Shown here one piece after another: positions 21,570 to 32,925 of a stretch of 64,000 bases of DNA. The notes under the pieces were generated by a model. It had not been told where the DNA came from and did not search any database. It saw nothing but the letters and a program-made list of their open reading frames with translations. The stretch's first letter is position 1; each line of letters opens with the position of its first letter. Made by a program: the position numbers and the translations under genes. The DNA comes from Dolomedes plantarius (Eukaryota > Arthropoda > Arachnida > Araneae > Dolomedidae): assembly GCA_907164885.2 (NCBI GenBank), contig OU015492.1, positions 196,177,960-196,241,959 on the forward strand, given 5' to 3'.

Positions 21570-22140
21570 ACAGAAATTGGCTAAACTTATTGCAATTCCT
21601 AACAAACAAAAATTGGTTCTTTACTTGAACACTAACTGGTTACTCATTCATATACCATAAAAACACACAGAAATTGGTTTTACTTATCACAATTCCTAAA
21701 ACAATAGTTCCTACTTAGAACTTCAAATGGTTAACTCATACACCATTAAAACAGAAATTGATTTAAATCATCCAAATTTCTAATATAAAATATCAGTTCT
21801 TAATACGAACTCTAAATGGCTACTTATACATATACCATTTAAAAAAAAACACAGAAATTGATTTAATTCATCAAAATTTCTAAAATAAAATATCAGTTCT
21901 TAATACGAACTCTAAATGGCTACTTATACATATACCATTTAAAAAAACACAGAAATTGATTTAATTCATCAAAATTTCTAAAATATCAGTTCTTAATACG
22001 AACTCTAAATGGTTAACTTGTACATATACCATTTAAAAAAAAAAACACAGAAATTGATTTAATTCATCAAAATTTCTAAAATATCAGTTCTTAATACGAA
22101 CTCTAAATGGCTACTTATAAATATACCATTTAAAAACACA
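21570..22140 (-). repeat. Tandem repeats in the retrotransposon leader
   Basis: About six units of 90-100 bp, each with ACAGAAATTGATTTAATTCA, CAGTTCTTAATACGAACTC and ACATATACCATTTAAAA. Units at about 21754, 21853, 21951 and 22047 are close copies; those near 21570 and 21667 are more diverged. They lie between the 5' LTR and Gag, in the untranslated leader of the genomic RNA. The AGTTC...GAACT piece in each unit is a small inverted repeat. Confidence 0.85.
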
Positions 22141-22264
22141 ATAAAATAATTTTTACTTATTGCATTTATATAAAACCATTATTTAGTTTTTAAATCAAAG
22201 CCAGAATCTGATAAAAAGAATCGGCCTACCTGTAATCCTTTCGTTCATCACTGATATCCTATGA

Positions 22265-22278
22265 CTCTTCTGACACCA
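22265..22278 (-). promoter_or_regulatory. Possible primer binding site
   Basis: On the minus strand TGGTGTCAGAAGAG begins 13 bases inside the 5' LTR. TGG at its start could pair with the CCA end of a tRNA. The distance from the LTR is greater than usual and I did not identify the tRNA. Confidence 0.4.
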
Positions 22279-22291
22279 TTTAATAACAGTC

Positions 22292-22833
22292 TGTAAGGAC
22301 TTCGCCTAAAACTAAGACTGACAGCCTTTAATATTTACAAAAATGCTTTATTTGCATCCCGATTAAATATAGGCTTTATACAATAATTACAAAAAAAAAA
22401 TAAGCACTATCTGAGGCTATTTTCGCGGGGTTCAGGATACCATGATGGAACATTGCAGGCTCTCCTTCTCTGGCACACGTCCGACGATGGAGGTTGTTCA
22501 CACCTGTAAAAAAAAGGGTCATCTGCCCCCATTTACATCAAGGTGGCGAATATATATCCTCGCCCCTCTTTGGGTGGTTCCTTATAAGTTACCGCTTGCC
22601 GCTTTGTTCCTTCAAGCGTCTGACCAGCCGACACTAGCCTTTCATCTGGACTCCATTGTCAACTAGGGAATCGTTTCAAAAGAGGTTCCTTTCTTGAAGT
22701 GTATCGAAGAGTCACTACGACACGGCTTTGTGTAACTAAACGGAAGGTCACCTTTCGGCACTGATAAAACACCTTAGATGACAAAGACGGGTGTCCCTTG
22801 GAATTTACCCGTAGGGACCGTCAAGTCATTACA
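22292..22833 (-). repeat. 5' LTR of the minus-strand retrotransposon
   Basis: Apparently identical to 16742-17283, offset by exactly 5550 bp. The minus-strand TATA-like box lies at about 22550-22557. This copy would drive transcription of the leader and Gag. Confidence 0.95.
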
Positions 22834-22838
22834 AGGGG

Positions 22839-24784
22839 TAACCGTAACATCTTAGGGCTAAAAATAGTTTATTGTTTTTCTTATTGTTGTAAATCCAGAC
22901 CAAAGCAGTAAATCTCTTTTCACCGTTCTTGTCACACATCCATAAAAAAATAGAATCGCGATACCTAATTAATGCTATATGATGGAAGTTACTGAAACTT
23001 ACTTTTTTCATATCTAAGAGATTTTTACTAGACTACCAATCTCGAGTTTTGGAGACATGAGTTCTATTCCCGGTTCTGTAAAGAGGTTGTTATAGAGTTC
23101 GGATTCAACCGTCTGAAATTTCAAAAATGGAGCGCAAGGAAACATGTCACAAAATATTCATCACGGGAAAAAAATTTAGCGTCATTGAACTATTTTTTAG
23201 ATACTTAAAAAATATTTACTCATCGACACCCTGTACCATTGGTCATAATAAGAAGGAGAAAATAAGTGAGGAATGGCATTTAAATAAACACTTTCAAATA
23301 TCACAGGGATAATTCCGTGCGTAGACTACTAGCTAAGTACTCACGAATATCTGTGGAGCATGGATCTGTTTGACTGAGGACAAAAGATGTATAATCTTAT
23401 AATAATTGTATTTTTGTATTTACTTATTTTGACGGATTCCTACTAATCACTATGTCTCGCTGGTTCATAGTGGTAGTAAATTCTTTAAATGCAATAAATG
23501 TTTTTCCCAAATGTCAATAAATTGAGGTCATTAAGTAGTATTTTCATTTTTTCATTTACTCGTAAATTATTTTCAGTTCAAATACATTATCTAATTTTAA
23601 TTTAATTAATTTGAAAGAAACACTACTCCAGAGTTTTACTTCAGTTTCATCAAGCATTACTTGCTTCAGGGTGTTTCCGTTGTATTAGGATTGTAATGAG
23701 TTAAAGGACCCGGCGTTATGAGGATTTTTTAAAGGAAAATCTCTTCCTTTCATCTCACCTTTTTTTAAAAACAGCGATACATCCTTTTCAGTTCTTTGAA
23801 CCCTTTCGACTACATTTCTCTTTGTCTGAGAATGAGTTCCTGACTAGAAGCAGAGCTTATCGCACAATGACAGTGAGAAATTGAGAGGGGATTTTCTTCT
23901 AAAGTAAAGGAGAACATTATAAAAATTTCGTTTCTTTTTTCTCGTTTAATTTAAATTACCTTTCAATCTCAGTTATTTTGTCTCTTGAAAGATATCATCA
24001 CCAAGCTGAAATCTATTTAGAATTTTACTTGTTAATTAATTTATTTTTTCACTAAAAAAGAAAGATCTCTCATACAACTCAAATGACTTTAAAATTAGAA
24101 GTTATATCTCAAATTTTCTTTTCTGGACTTTACAGCTTATACTGCACAAATTATACATGGTAAAATTAAAAACAATTCTTCAGCTATAACAAGTAACTTT
24201 GCTTCCTTTTCCAAGCTAGTGTTTCATTGTTTTTAAAAAATCCATAACAAAATCAGCACGAATTCCAAAACTTTCCAAGAATTTTCATTTTTTTGTTTAA
24301 ATGAGGAAATTATCTGAATTTCCATTAGAGCAAACTAAAGAAATTATTAACTCCTTGAAAATGTACAGTTGCTTAAAAATTGTTGGTAACACAAGAAACA
24401 AAACATATTTATACATTTTTTTTTTCTAAGAAAAACGGTAGATTTTGTATTGCAGGTGTTCGATGGGTTAGTACAACAATGGTCAAAAAAATGAATTGAA
24501 CTAAAAATATATTTAAGTCAATGCTTTACATTGCTTACATTTGCTTTTCAAAAGACCAATATTTTAGTAAAATATAGCCCATATTTACGCCAGTATGGTC
24601 AGTATGGTACAAGGATATATTTCATGGAAATGTAAATATTGATTAAATGTTGGTTCTCTAGAATTGGCTAAATATTTTTCTCAGAAAATCTCCCTTTTTC
24701 CTAATTATTTCGGAAAGTAATATTATTGATGACAGCAATTCTGTTTATATACAGGTTTTAAATTTTCATTACCAACTTTAAATA
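22839..24784. other. AT-rich stretch with no recognised feature
   Basis: Short open frames only. No repeat with definable ends or protein motif was found. Confidence 0.45.
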
Positions 24785-24845
24785 ATCTGTGTTGTTGTTG
24801 CTTATGCCCTTGACCGACAGTATATCAGATCAAGTCCATATAGGC
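24785..24845 (-). mobile_element. tRNA-derived SINE, 3' part, split from 29513 onward by a hAT element
   Basis: On the minus strand this is the tail of the same SINE family as 32926-33257, including the (AAC)n end (plus GTTGTTGTTG). It joins 29513-29705 once the hAT insertion and one ATATAGGC are removed. Confidence 0.72.
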
Positions 24846-25038
24846 CAGGGGTGGCGAACCTTAATGATCAACGTGCCATTTTTTCAAAAGAAATGTTTAA
24901 TGAGGCCATAGACGTGCCGTCAAATAATTTTGACTTTGTGATTATTGGGAAAATAATAAAACTAAACACTAACAACTCAAAACTCTTTATTTACTAACAA
25001 AAAATACAGTTATATGCGTAATTCAAATTAAAGTAACA

Positions 25039-25637
25039 TTAGTGTGACTTCTGTTGTTGCAGATTAGATGACAAATAACTTATATTAGGGTAGTAAGTTG
25101 TTACTTTTAGCAGAATGCATGCTAAACTGGAATCATCTTCCAAACGGTTTCTAAGCAAGTTTTTAATGTTATTCATCTCTGAAAATAATGACTCGCAGGC
25201 ATAAGTAGATGAAAATATGGTTAAAATAGCATGAGCCAGCTTCTTCAAACAGTTAAATGTATCTGGAATAGAATTCCATGTTGCCAAAATTTTGTTACTG
25301 GCATTTTTACTTATATTGCTTGTTAGTCTTTCTGTTTTAATCAATTCCAACTTTTTCCTTGTTTCAGTAAATTTTTGAATCCATATTGAACTAAACTGGA
25401 AATCAATCATTTCAAATTGCTGCATTTCAAATTCTTCAATTTCCAACCAATCGAATTGGGACAAGTTCAGTTTATCAAATGAAATCACACCAGGGTACAT
25501 AATAAACTTGAGCGTTTCCGATAATTCTTTGAACTGAGAAAATCTCGCTGAAAATTCCTTGATTGAAAAATCAATTACGGAACTTAATTCATCAATAACT
25601 TTTTCTTCGTCTGGTTTCTCGTGTACATCTAAATCTT
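25039..25637 (-). pseudogene. hAT transposase, C-terminal part with dimerisation region
   Basis: The frame begins after a frameshift in an A-run near 25650 and contains the hAT C-terminal dimerisation signature: LAHAILTIFSSTYACESLFS followed by EMNNIKNLLRNRLEDDSS, then an LLKVTTYYP tail. The sequence upstream (DEEKVIDELSSVIDFSIKEF) is a helical linker. The first Met in the open frame is at 25500. Family members of this ZBED/GTF2I-repeat-like hAT branch end similarly. Confidence 0.85.
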
Positions 25638-25967
25638 TGATATATTTTTTTTCAAGTTAGGGAAATATTTGTAGTTTTTTGTAATAATATCGTTCCTGAA
25701 AACATGCAGTTTAGCGTCAAAAGCGCGAATGAGATCTATCATGACGATAATTGTTTTATTTGTACCTTGAAGCTTTATGTTCAATTCATTGAAATGTTGG
25801 AATATGTCTGTAAAAAACATCAATTTTGAAAGCCACATAACATCCAACAACTGTGGGTATTGATCAATTTTCCCCTCATTTTGCAGAAACAGTCTAATTT
25901 CTTCCAAGCAGTCAACAAATCTTTGAAGTACGTTCCCGCGGCTCAACCCGCGAACATTATTATACAT
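25629..25967 (-). pseudogene. hAT transposase, central part
   Basis: It follows the solo LTR on the minus strand and reads NNVRGLSRGNVLQRFVDCLE, where hAT relatives have VRWLSRG. DVMWLSKLMFFTDIFQHFNE and LNIKLQGTNKTI follow, typical of this hAT branch. The conserved Trp of VRWLSRG is Gly. The frame stops at 25629-25631 and the protein continues in another frame. The stretch that should precede it, carrying the second catalytic Asp, is absent. Confidence 0.82.
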
Positions 25968-26753
25968 TGTCGTGGTGAGACACGACACGTTCTCAGAAAA
26001 GAGGGATAGGAACAGCGCAGAAGCGGAAGACGACATTAAGAGGGAGAGGGGTAGAGAATACGTAACTTGAGGAAAGCAGGCAACGAAGTGCCTTGACCAA
26101 CTGTTTAATGATCTGCGTAGGCGAAAGGGAAGACGAGAGGTGACAAGTTGAGAGGGGGCAATTGAAAGTTGAATACAAGAAAGTGGGACCAGCTGCAGTT
26201 AATGATCTCTGCAGGCAAAAGGTTGGAAACGATGGGTCCGAAGATTGAAAGGGGAGAGATAGGCAGTTTAGGAGGACAGCAGGAGGTCGAAGAATAGCGT
26301 GAGAATTTAGGAGTGTGAGAAACCAAAGAAGGGTGCACGGGCTGACGCCCCCTTCAATTTAGATTGAAGAGATTATTAATATAAAATGTGGGGGCCAGCC
26401 AATGGTAAGAGACCAAGTTTAGCATTGGTCGGGAGAGAGTCACCAATGAAAGTCTAAATAAAAAATTATCGAAGTTTACCTCGATGTGAAAAAGAGGTAG
26501 AGAGATCAGAAGAGTTGAAATCGTCGAGAGACATAGTCTGATCAGAATAGCTGATATCGTCGAGAGACATAGTCTGACTAGAAGCGAAATAGTTGCAATT
26601 GAGATAGCAGTATAGGTATGTGTTAGCCCGATAATTATTGACGAAGGAAGGCAGAGTCGCTGATAAACCGACGCTGAGCTAGAAAGCCGCCTGAGAAAAG
26701 CCTGAGCTAATGTGAAGAAGCGGATGCAAGCCCCAGATGTTGATGCGAGAACA
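25968..26753 (+). mobile_element. Solo LTR inside the hAT transposase gene
   Basis: The 786-bp GC-richer insert runs TGTCGTGGTGAGACACGAC to GATGCGAGAACA, the TG...CA form of an LTR. It has a CCAAT-like CCAGCCAATGG, TATAAAA at 26380-26386 and AATAAA at 26457-26462 on the plus strand, consistent with U3-R-U5. Two ~36-bp tandem units containing TCGTCGAGAGACATAGTCTG lie at about 26509-26583. Flanking target duplications are absent, and about 130 codons of hAT sequence are missing at the insertion. No internal retroelement sequence remains. Confidence 0.65.
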
Positions 26754-27035
26754 TCAGTTGTTACTGAAACGATTTTTTTCAAATCAATTTCTTTCTCAGC
26801 AAGCGATTTTTTAACAGCCGTACAAATATCTGATCCCTTTGTAGTTGTTAGCAACGATATTGTCGCAATTAATTCTTCCTTAATGACGTTTCCTACGCAA
26901 TATCGAGCAAAAACCGCTAAACGTACAGATTTAGTGACATCAGTACTTTCGTCAAAACATAGCGATATTAAAAGAGCGGAGTTAATGTCATTTTTTTGTT
27001 GATCTTTTACATTTCCGGCCAGTTTTAAGATTCTT
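26754..27035 (-). pseudogene. hAT transposase, first catalytic region
   Basis: Reached by a frameshift in the A-run near 27034. It reads GNVKDQQKND, then SLCFDESTDVTKSVRLAVFA, where the first Asp of the hAT catalytic triad is expected (DESTD), and ends VSVTTD exactly at the solo LTR. It has no Met start because it is an internal piece of the protein. Confidence 0.82.
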
Positions 27036-27525
27036 TTTTTATTGTGTTTCTAGATAAAGGAGTATCTTTGATGCGCTGAATTATTTTTTCTTTATTATCA
27101 AAATCATCAAAAAGTGAGGACGCGCATGCTAACCAGGCTTTCTTCAAAAACTCTCCCCCTTGAAAAGTTTTACTATGCTGAGCAATGACATTTGCAGCCG
27201 AGTAACTTGCCGCGCTCGTATGACAATTTTTGCCAACATATTTAATCATAGAAGTCGACTGTTTATTTCTGTCTTTTATTGCACTTGCAATTAATTCCTT
27301 TTGCTCTGGTTCGCTTTTTTGACAAATAGATTTGTGATTTGTTTCAAAATGCCGCTTTACAGACGATGTTCTACATACCACTGTTCCAGAACATAAAACA
27401 CACACCGCTTTGTCAGCTTTACTAATCATGCCATATTTCTCCGTCCACCAGGTTTGAAATTCTCTGTTAAACTTGCTATCTTGCACTTTTTGTTTTTTTG
27501 CTGAACTAGCCATGTTAAATAACAT
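27025..27525 (-). pseudogene. hAT transposase, N-terminal BED-type zinc finger part
   Basis: Starts MLFNMASSAKKQK (the Met at 27513 is an equally good start). FQTWWTEKYGMISKADKAVC leads into a BED/C2H2 finger with CVLCSGTVVCRTSSVKRHFE and TNH, which would bind transposon ends. The frame closes at NTIKKES by a shift in an A-run, where relatives continue in the 26754-27035 frame. Confidence 0.88.
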
Positions 27526-27689
27526 TTAAAAATCGTAAATATAACACAAATAAACTAGATAAACTTTTAAAGTTACGAGACGAGACGTAGTATGCGTAAA
27601 CAAACTATGCGTCATTAACAATTGTAGTCCACGACGTAACTAAGGCAAGACAATGGAGAATTTGCACGTTTTTTGATTTTATAAGTATA

Positions 27690-29179
27690 CTAGCTGAAAA
27701 CGCACGCTTCGCTATAGAGTTCATTCAAATTAAATACAACGGTCAACGTATGCAATTTATGCCAAAAAATAAATATATATATTTATAATAAATGCGATGA
27801 TCAATGTATACAATTGATGTAAAATATATACAGTGATTTCCGCTTATAAGAATCACGTTTGTTATTACTGTTTTTGATTCTTATAAGCGGTTGATTCTTA
27901 TAACCGAAATTTAGGTTTTTGGAATGGAACACACACACCTATATATACATATATTAGATAATTTACCATAAAATACTCTTTAATTTACATTAACTATCTT
28001 TTATTAAAATTTTTTTTATAGTTTTAAAAATAAAACTTAATTTTTAGACCTATAAGTAGATACACATGATTATAGTAAGAGAAGAAAAAAATACAATATT
28101 TGTTACAAGTTACAACATACCTGCTTAACAGTTTTAACATTTCAACTACAGGAAGGGAGCAAGAAAAAGTTTTCTACTGTAGTTTGACGTAATGAAGTTT
28201 TCAGAAGGCTGTTTATACCTCTTTCAATACTTATATTCTCAGACGAAGATTTACTCGGACGGGTAAAGTTGCCCCCGGGTCAAGCTAATAGGACAGTGTT
28301 GTGGTAAAGCGTTTAAGGGGAAACGATTATGTTATGTCTAATAAAGAAAGGGGTGAATTTTACGACTATATTCAATAACATCTTATCAATCTTTCTTTAA
28401 AAAAAAGAACGAACTTCGTGCCTTTTGAGGGTTTAAGTAGGTTTTTTGGAAAAATGGAAGTAAAGCGAAGAGTGTAAACTGATTCTTAAAACCGGTGGAT
28501 TGATTCTTTAAAGCGAAAATTTTAACATGGAAATAATTCATTTGTTTTTGTTTTCGCGATATTGATTCTTATAAACGGTTGATTCTTATAACCAGTGATC
28601 ACTATAAGCGGTGGTTACTGTATCTATCTATATATATATATTTATAAAAAATCGTAAGGGATATGCCTTTTTTTTTTTGGATAATATCCAATCGTCTGCT
28701 GCATTAGAAAGAGAAAAAAATGTTTTTTTTGTCTATTTAGTTGTTACGCACGTGACGATAAATTTATTGAAAGTACCAGAAAAAGAAATCACGTGATCAG
28801 CATTTAATAAATTAAATTCTAAAAATTAATCTTTAAAAATTCACCAAAAATCAGGAAATAGAGGTAAAAATTCGAAAAAAATTTCATTTTGAAGGAATTT
28901 TTATGATCTTTCTCGTGATATAAATTTTATAACCCTCAATGTATTATTTTAAATGCAAACGTAAAAAAAGTTTAAAAAACAGCTTAAAAATTTAATTTTA
29001 CAAAATCTAAGAAGAATTTTTGAAAAATCTTTCTTAGTGCACCCCTACACTATTAGAAGAATCGCCATGCAAAATTTCAGCCCTTTAGGTCCAGCGGTTT
29101 GGTCTGTGCGTTGTATGTCAGTCAGTCACTCAGTCAGTGAATGAATGAGTCAGTTACGGAACTGTTTTATATATATAGA
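27690..29179 (-). mobile_element. Helitron-like repeat, family A, copy 2
   Basis: Ends as in copy 1, CTAG at 27690-27693 and TC (complement of GA) at 29178-29179. The left boundary is adjacent to A; the right neighbour is C rather than T. It is interrupted by the Tigger-like MITE at 27831-28620. Inserted in the untranslated 5' part of the hAT element. Confidence 0.62.
27831..28620. mobile_element. Tigger/pogo-like MITE, family B, copy 1
   Basis: A 790-bp element with ends CAGTGATTTCCGCTTATAAG and the complement of CAGTAACCACCGCTTATAGT, flanked by TA at 27829-27830 and 28621-28622, as for pogo/Tigger. Internal GATTCTTATAAGCGGTTGAT motifs recur inverted at both ends. No transposase frame. Confidence 0.8.
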
Positions 29180-29512
29180 CAATAGAAAGCAACGAAATAA
29201 GAAAATTAGTACTTTTATAAAATTTGAGCTTTAATTACGGATTTCTGAATATTTTAACATCGCACTATTTACTGTATCATAAAAACGCAGCATGAATACA
29301 GTGCTGGCTTGTGACTTTCCGCCCGCTACCCCGCGCACCGCGCCGGGATCACTCCGTAGTGCAAGCTCACTACGGTAATCGTAATACTTCATAGTGAACT
29401 TTGTTATTTTTAATTTAAATGCAAACCGTTTTGATCGGTGGCGTGCCCAAAATATTGTGTCGCGTGTCATCAATGGCACGCGTGCCATTGGTTCGCCACC
29501 CCTGATATAGGC

Positions 29513-29705
29513 TATTGGGCAGAATGCTGCGGCTCCGGTTTTGAATAGCACCACAAGGGTCGGAGTCCGACTTGGCTAAAGGACCGGTCCCGTAATTTTG
29601 AACCGAGTCAAGTGACGAGACCGGTACACTTGGCCCCGCACCTCCAGAGGTAAATTTTGAGAACTTGGAGGACATGTCAGCCACGACAGATTTTTCGTGC
29701 ACCAG
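29513..29705 (-). mobile_element. tRNA-derived SINE, 5' part, continuing 24785-24845
   Basis: On the minus strand it matches the SINE at 32926-33257, sharing CCAAGTCGGACTCC-type and AACCGGAGCCGCA-type blocks. Its tRNA-like head is diverged or cut short near 29705. The hAT split it at ATATAGGC. Confidence 0.68.
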
Positions 29706-30106
29706 CTGCCATTAGCTTACACGACGGTAGATTTGTCAGCGATTAAATAATGTTGATGAACATTTGGAAAAGTCTTAAATAAAAAGCTACAAATTGTGAA
29801 CTTTTACCAAATGTTTAGAAATTTTTGCCATTAGAAAATAATATTTAACACAATATCGGTATAATAATAGCCAAAGCGTAGTTAGAATAAAATTCCTATT
29901 ATTTTTTTATTGATAGCATTAAAAATAAAAATGCGATTAATAGGAAATTTATTTATTTACTATTTTTTTCAGTCATAACATTTAATTTGTTACACATTTG
30001 AAATATTAATTTATATAGCTGCATAATAGAAGTGATCATAAGATTATTTTTTAATCTCTGAAAACATGTTTTAATGATACTATTTTTTTACATTATTAGT
30101 AAAAAA
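29706..30106. other. No recognised feature
   Basis: AT-rich sequence between the SINE/hAT nest and Helitron-like family D. Confidence 0.45.
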
Positions 30107-30692
30107 CTAGCTGGTACCCGTCGAAACATGACGGCTGTATAGTAAATAAATGTACTAATACGCAAATTATACTCCACACATCATTTCCAAATGTTGAAAA
30201 TCTTAATTATGCGCAGAAACAAATTAATGTTTAAGCGGCCTCGTGCTTAGTGAGTATCTAAAGCCAGATTTAAATATGTCACTGAGCATGCGCAGAAAGC
30301 AAATTTTTAATTGTAAATTATCGCCAATTAAACAGCGCGAAATAAACAATTTCCATCAGGTTAAATCTTATATTTCACAAACATAATTATCATAAAAATA
30401 AAAATGGCAGAGAGAGATCTAGAGAGACTCCTCGGCATTGAAACATGTCACCGAGCATGCGCAGAAACAATGAGTTTCTAAAGCCAGATTGAAACATGCC
30501 ACTGAGCATGCGCAGAAATCAATTTTTAATTGTAAATTATAGCTCATTAATAAAAATTGCAGTTACAAAAACCAAATTTGACAGATCTTCAGGTTACAAA
30601 CTTTCGTTTAAGACCAAAATGAAGTCAATGGATGCAGTAGTTTTCTCTCACGGACTGCCCAAAAAGTCGGCTTAGCAACTTAAATATAGAGA
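30107..30692 (-). mobile_element. Helitron-like repeat, family D
   Basis: Ends follow the same rule as family A: CTAG at 30107-30110 next to A, with a CCGTC...GACGG hairpin beside it, and TC (complement of GA) at 30691-30692 next to T. The interior holds two ~70-bp repeats (30253-30320 and 30478-30545) with CTAAAGCCAGATT and GAGCATGCGCAGAAA. The GAGCATGCGCAGAAA motif occurs a third time near 30457. No coding sequence. Confidence 0.55.
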
Positions 30693-32364
30693 TTCAATTT
30701 TTAAGCATTTTAAGAAAGTATTTATTTTATTTTAGCTATTACAGCACGTAGAAACCATTTTATTTACAAGCCTAATATGAGAAAATAGTTTAATATCTCG
30801 TTAGTACTTTTATCTTGTTACATGGGTAGAATTTAGAATTCAGTGATAAAATCCCCTCCTTTCATTTGAGGTAGAATATTTGCGACCAGATCTATCGAAA
30901 ATAATTAGTTCCTGTAATATCAACTTATTATTTTCGAAAATAGCGCTAGATAGACGAAATACAACACGCTACACCTAACAAAGCAGACACTACTTTGTCT
31001 TTATCTATTTCCCCCTCGATCAAAATGTCTAGCGCTATTAACAGATTTATCAACCTTTTGATGAGCAATCAGAACTTTCCGTTTGACTGCTTTACAAAGC
31101 GCAATACAATGCTCAAGCATTCACATACTGATTTACACTCACGTACGCCTTCGCATGTTGGCGGAAAGGTTTTCGAACTAGAATGGAACATGGTATCTGC
31201 GAATATAAGATGAGACAAGACTGAAAAAAAAATAACCGTACTTACTATTAGGAACTAAAAATAAATATCCCTCAATACCTTCAAAGCAAACCAATTCCTT
31301 TGTTAAACGTAAACGTTAAATTTAATTTTAGTTTCAAAAATTCCTAGATCCACTTATAAATAGCTTCTTTGATATGTGTTGCAGGGTATCAAAGGATTTT
31401 TCATTCTGTTACTGAAAATAGAAAAGGAAACTCCCATTTTGGACATAAATAAATTGTGCCATTCTTTCTTTTCATTCTCGAGGAATGGGATCTTTGTAAT
31501 CCCTTAAGGTTCAATTTCATGTTTAGAAACGAGAAGTTATTAGGAATACGGCTACTCAAGGGATTTTCAGATATCCTTTTCACTGTTATTAAGGAATCTA
31601 GTTCATACTTACGCATATCTGCTTCCCTATTATATGCATGATTTTCGCATAGGATAAGTAAGATGGTTATTCATGTTGTTGTGAGAGGCAGAAATTAGGT
31701 ATGACGAAAGGTAATATTTTGTAAATATTTCCATTGAGATTTCCATTGCAATATTTACCATACTTTAGTGTTTCGGCCATGGTTTGAAACCACTAGTTTC
31801 CCTTTGAAATTTTAATGTATTATAACGGATCGAAACAGCTATTTCACAAGGTAAGGTAGTAGGATTTTTGCATTTTGAAGATCTTCGAATCAGGTATATT
31901 TTAGATGAAATAGGCTTACTTTTTGTTTATCTAAAATTACATATCGATGTCTGATCGTATAAAGGATAAATAAAACAAGTGTTTATTTTTATAAAAATTG
32001 ATTATTCGACACCACCATGTTGGCATCGATTAGATCAAAAATTTGTATGTGACTTATTTCAAAAGTTCCTAGTTTCTAGTTATAGTAGTTAGTTCCTAGT
32101 TCAAAAATTCTTAATTTAAAGTCCATCATGGTTTGTTTTTGATAGAATTTTTTTTATCTGCACATCAGAGCCAGGCACCAATTTAATCGATCTTTCCCCT
32201 ATTTAATTACTTTCAACTATCAAACAAATCAAAATTAAGAATTCATAAACGAAGGGCCTAAATGACGTCAGTTAAGTTAACTTCATTTCCCCCCTTTTCG
32301 TAGTTTTGTACATGGCTGGTAAGTCATAGACTTCGATCTGTACTTAACTTCCGTTATGGTATAT
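30693..32364. other. AT-rich stretch with no recognised feature
   Basis: Open frames of 61-72 codons at 30995-31213 and 31401-31641 lack any domain. No repeat ends found. Confidence 0.45.
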
Positions 32365-32367
32365 TAA

Positions 32368-32922
32368 GGGCCTGTTCACATAGGAGTCCGGTAGCGGAAG
32401 CGTTAAAGTATTGAAATATATTAGTAAAATTTCACCATGGCTGAGTTAAAATTATTATTAAAATTAGACACACTTGCTTCGCCAAATAAAACGAAGTCTT
32501 AAATTAATCAAACTAATTATATATATAGAGACGACACATAGTTGCAAACGAAATTACAATAAAAATAACATAACGGGAGAGCAAATGGTCTGACACGACC
32601 TCATGCTAAAACAAAATCTCCCAGAATGCCCTTCTTTTTAACACTCTTCGCGCGCAAACCTCATCACATCCGGCATGTGCCGAATAAACATAAATTCCAC
32701 TAGATCAGCAATGTCCTGTAGACACACAGGCTCCGCAAACGCGATAAATCTAAGACCTGGCGTCACTTTCGCTTCTGAGTCCAATCTTTACTATATTTAA
32801 CCAATGACAATCCTCCAAACGATTAGCAACGAAATTTTTAACTCCTATGATTGGTTTATTTCCGTCTCAGCGCCAGCTTTCCTTTTACGCTTCCTTTACC
32901 GGACTCCTATGTGAACAGGCCC
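32368..32922. mobile_element. PIF/Harbinger-type MITE, copy 3, long form
   Basis: A 555-bp element with ends GGGCCTGTTCACATAGGAGT and ACTCCTATGTGAACAGGCCC and TAA duplications at 32365-32367 and 32923-32925. Relative to the 171-bp copy at 37614-37784 it holds about 370 extra bp (about 32425-32795), including a GC-richer part, with no open frame. It abuts a SINE on its right. Confidence 0.85.
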
Positions 32923-32925
32923 TAA

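Larger units (their letters stand above)
16742..22833 (-). mobile_element. LTR retrotransposon (Gypsy-like, RT-less), nearly intact ends
   Basis: Two LTRs (16742-17283 and 22292-22833), each 542 bp and apparently identical by eye, frame a 5.0-kb interior read on the minus strand. The LTRs run TGTAATG to CCTTACA on that strand. A 4-bp target duplication AGGG lies at 16738-16741 and 22834-22837. The interior has a leader with tandem repeats (about 21570-22140), Gag, protease and an integrase zinc domain (21179 to 19050), then 1.8 kb without coding sequence. No reverse transcriptase, RNase H or integrase core is present. The identical LTRs mean recent insertion, so it was probably mobilised by another element. 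Confidence 0.92.
24846..29504 (-). mobile_element. hAT transposon with nested insertions
   Basis: Its ends CAGGGGTGGCGAACCTTAAT and GGTTCGCCACCCCTG form hAT-type inverted repeats, flanked by a perfect 8-bp target duplication ATATAGGC (24838-24845, 29505-29512). The transposase is on the minus strand (27525 to 25039) and broken. A solo LTR (25968-26753) sits in the gene and a Helitron-like repeat (27690-29179), itself holding a Tigger-like MITE, sits in the 5' part. Removing these leaves about 2.4 kb, a normal hAT size. Confidence 0.93.

Noticed and set aside
29231..29702. Minus-strand frames of 107 and 95 codons
   Set aside because: They span the hAT terminus, its target duplication and the SINE, so no single gene could have used them.
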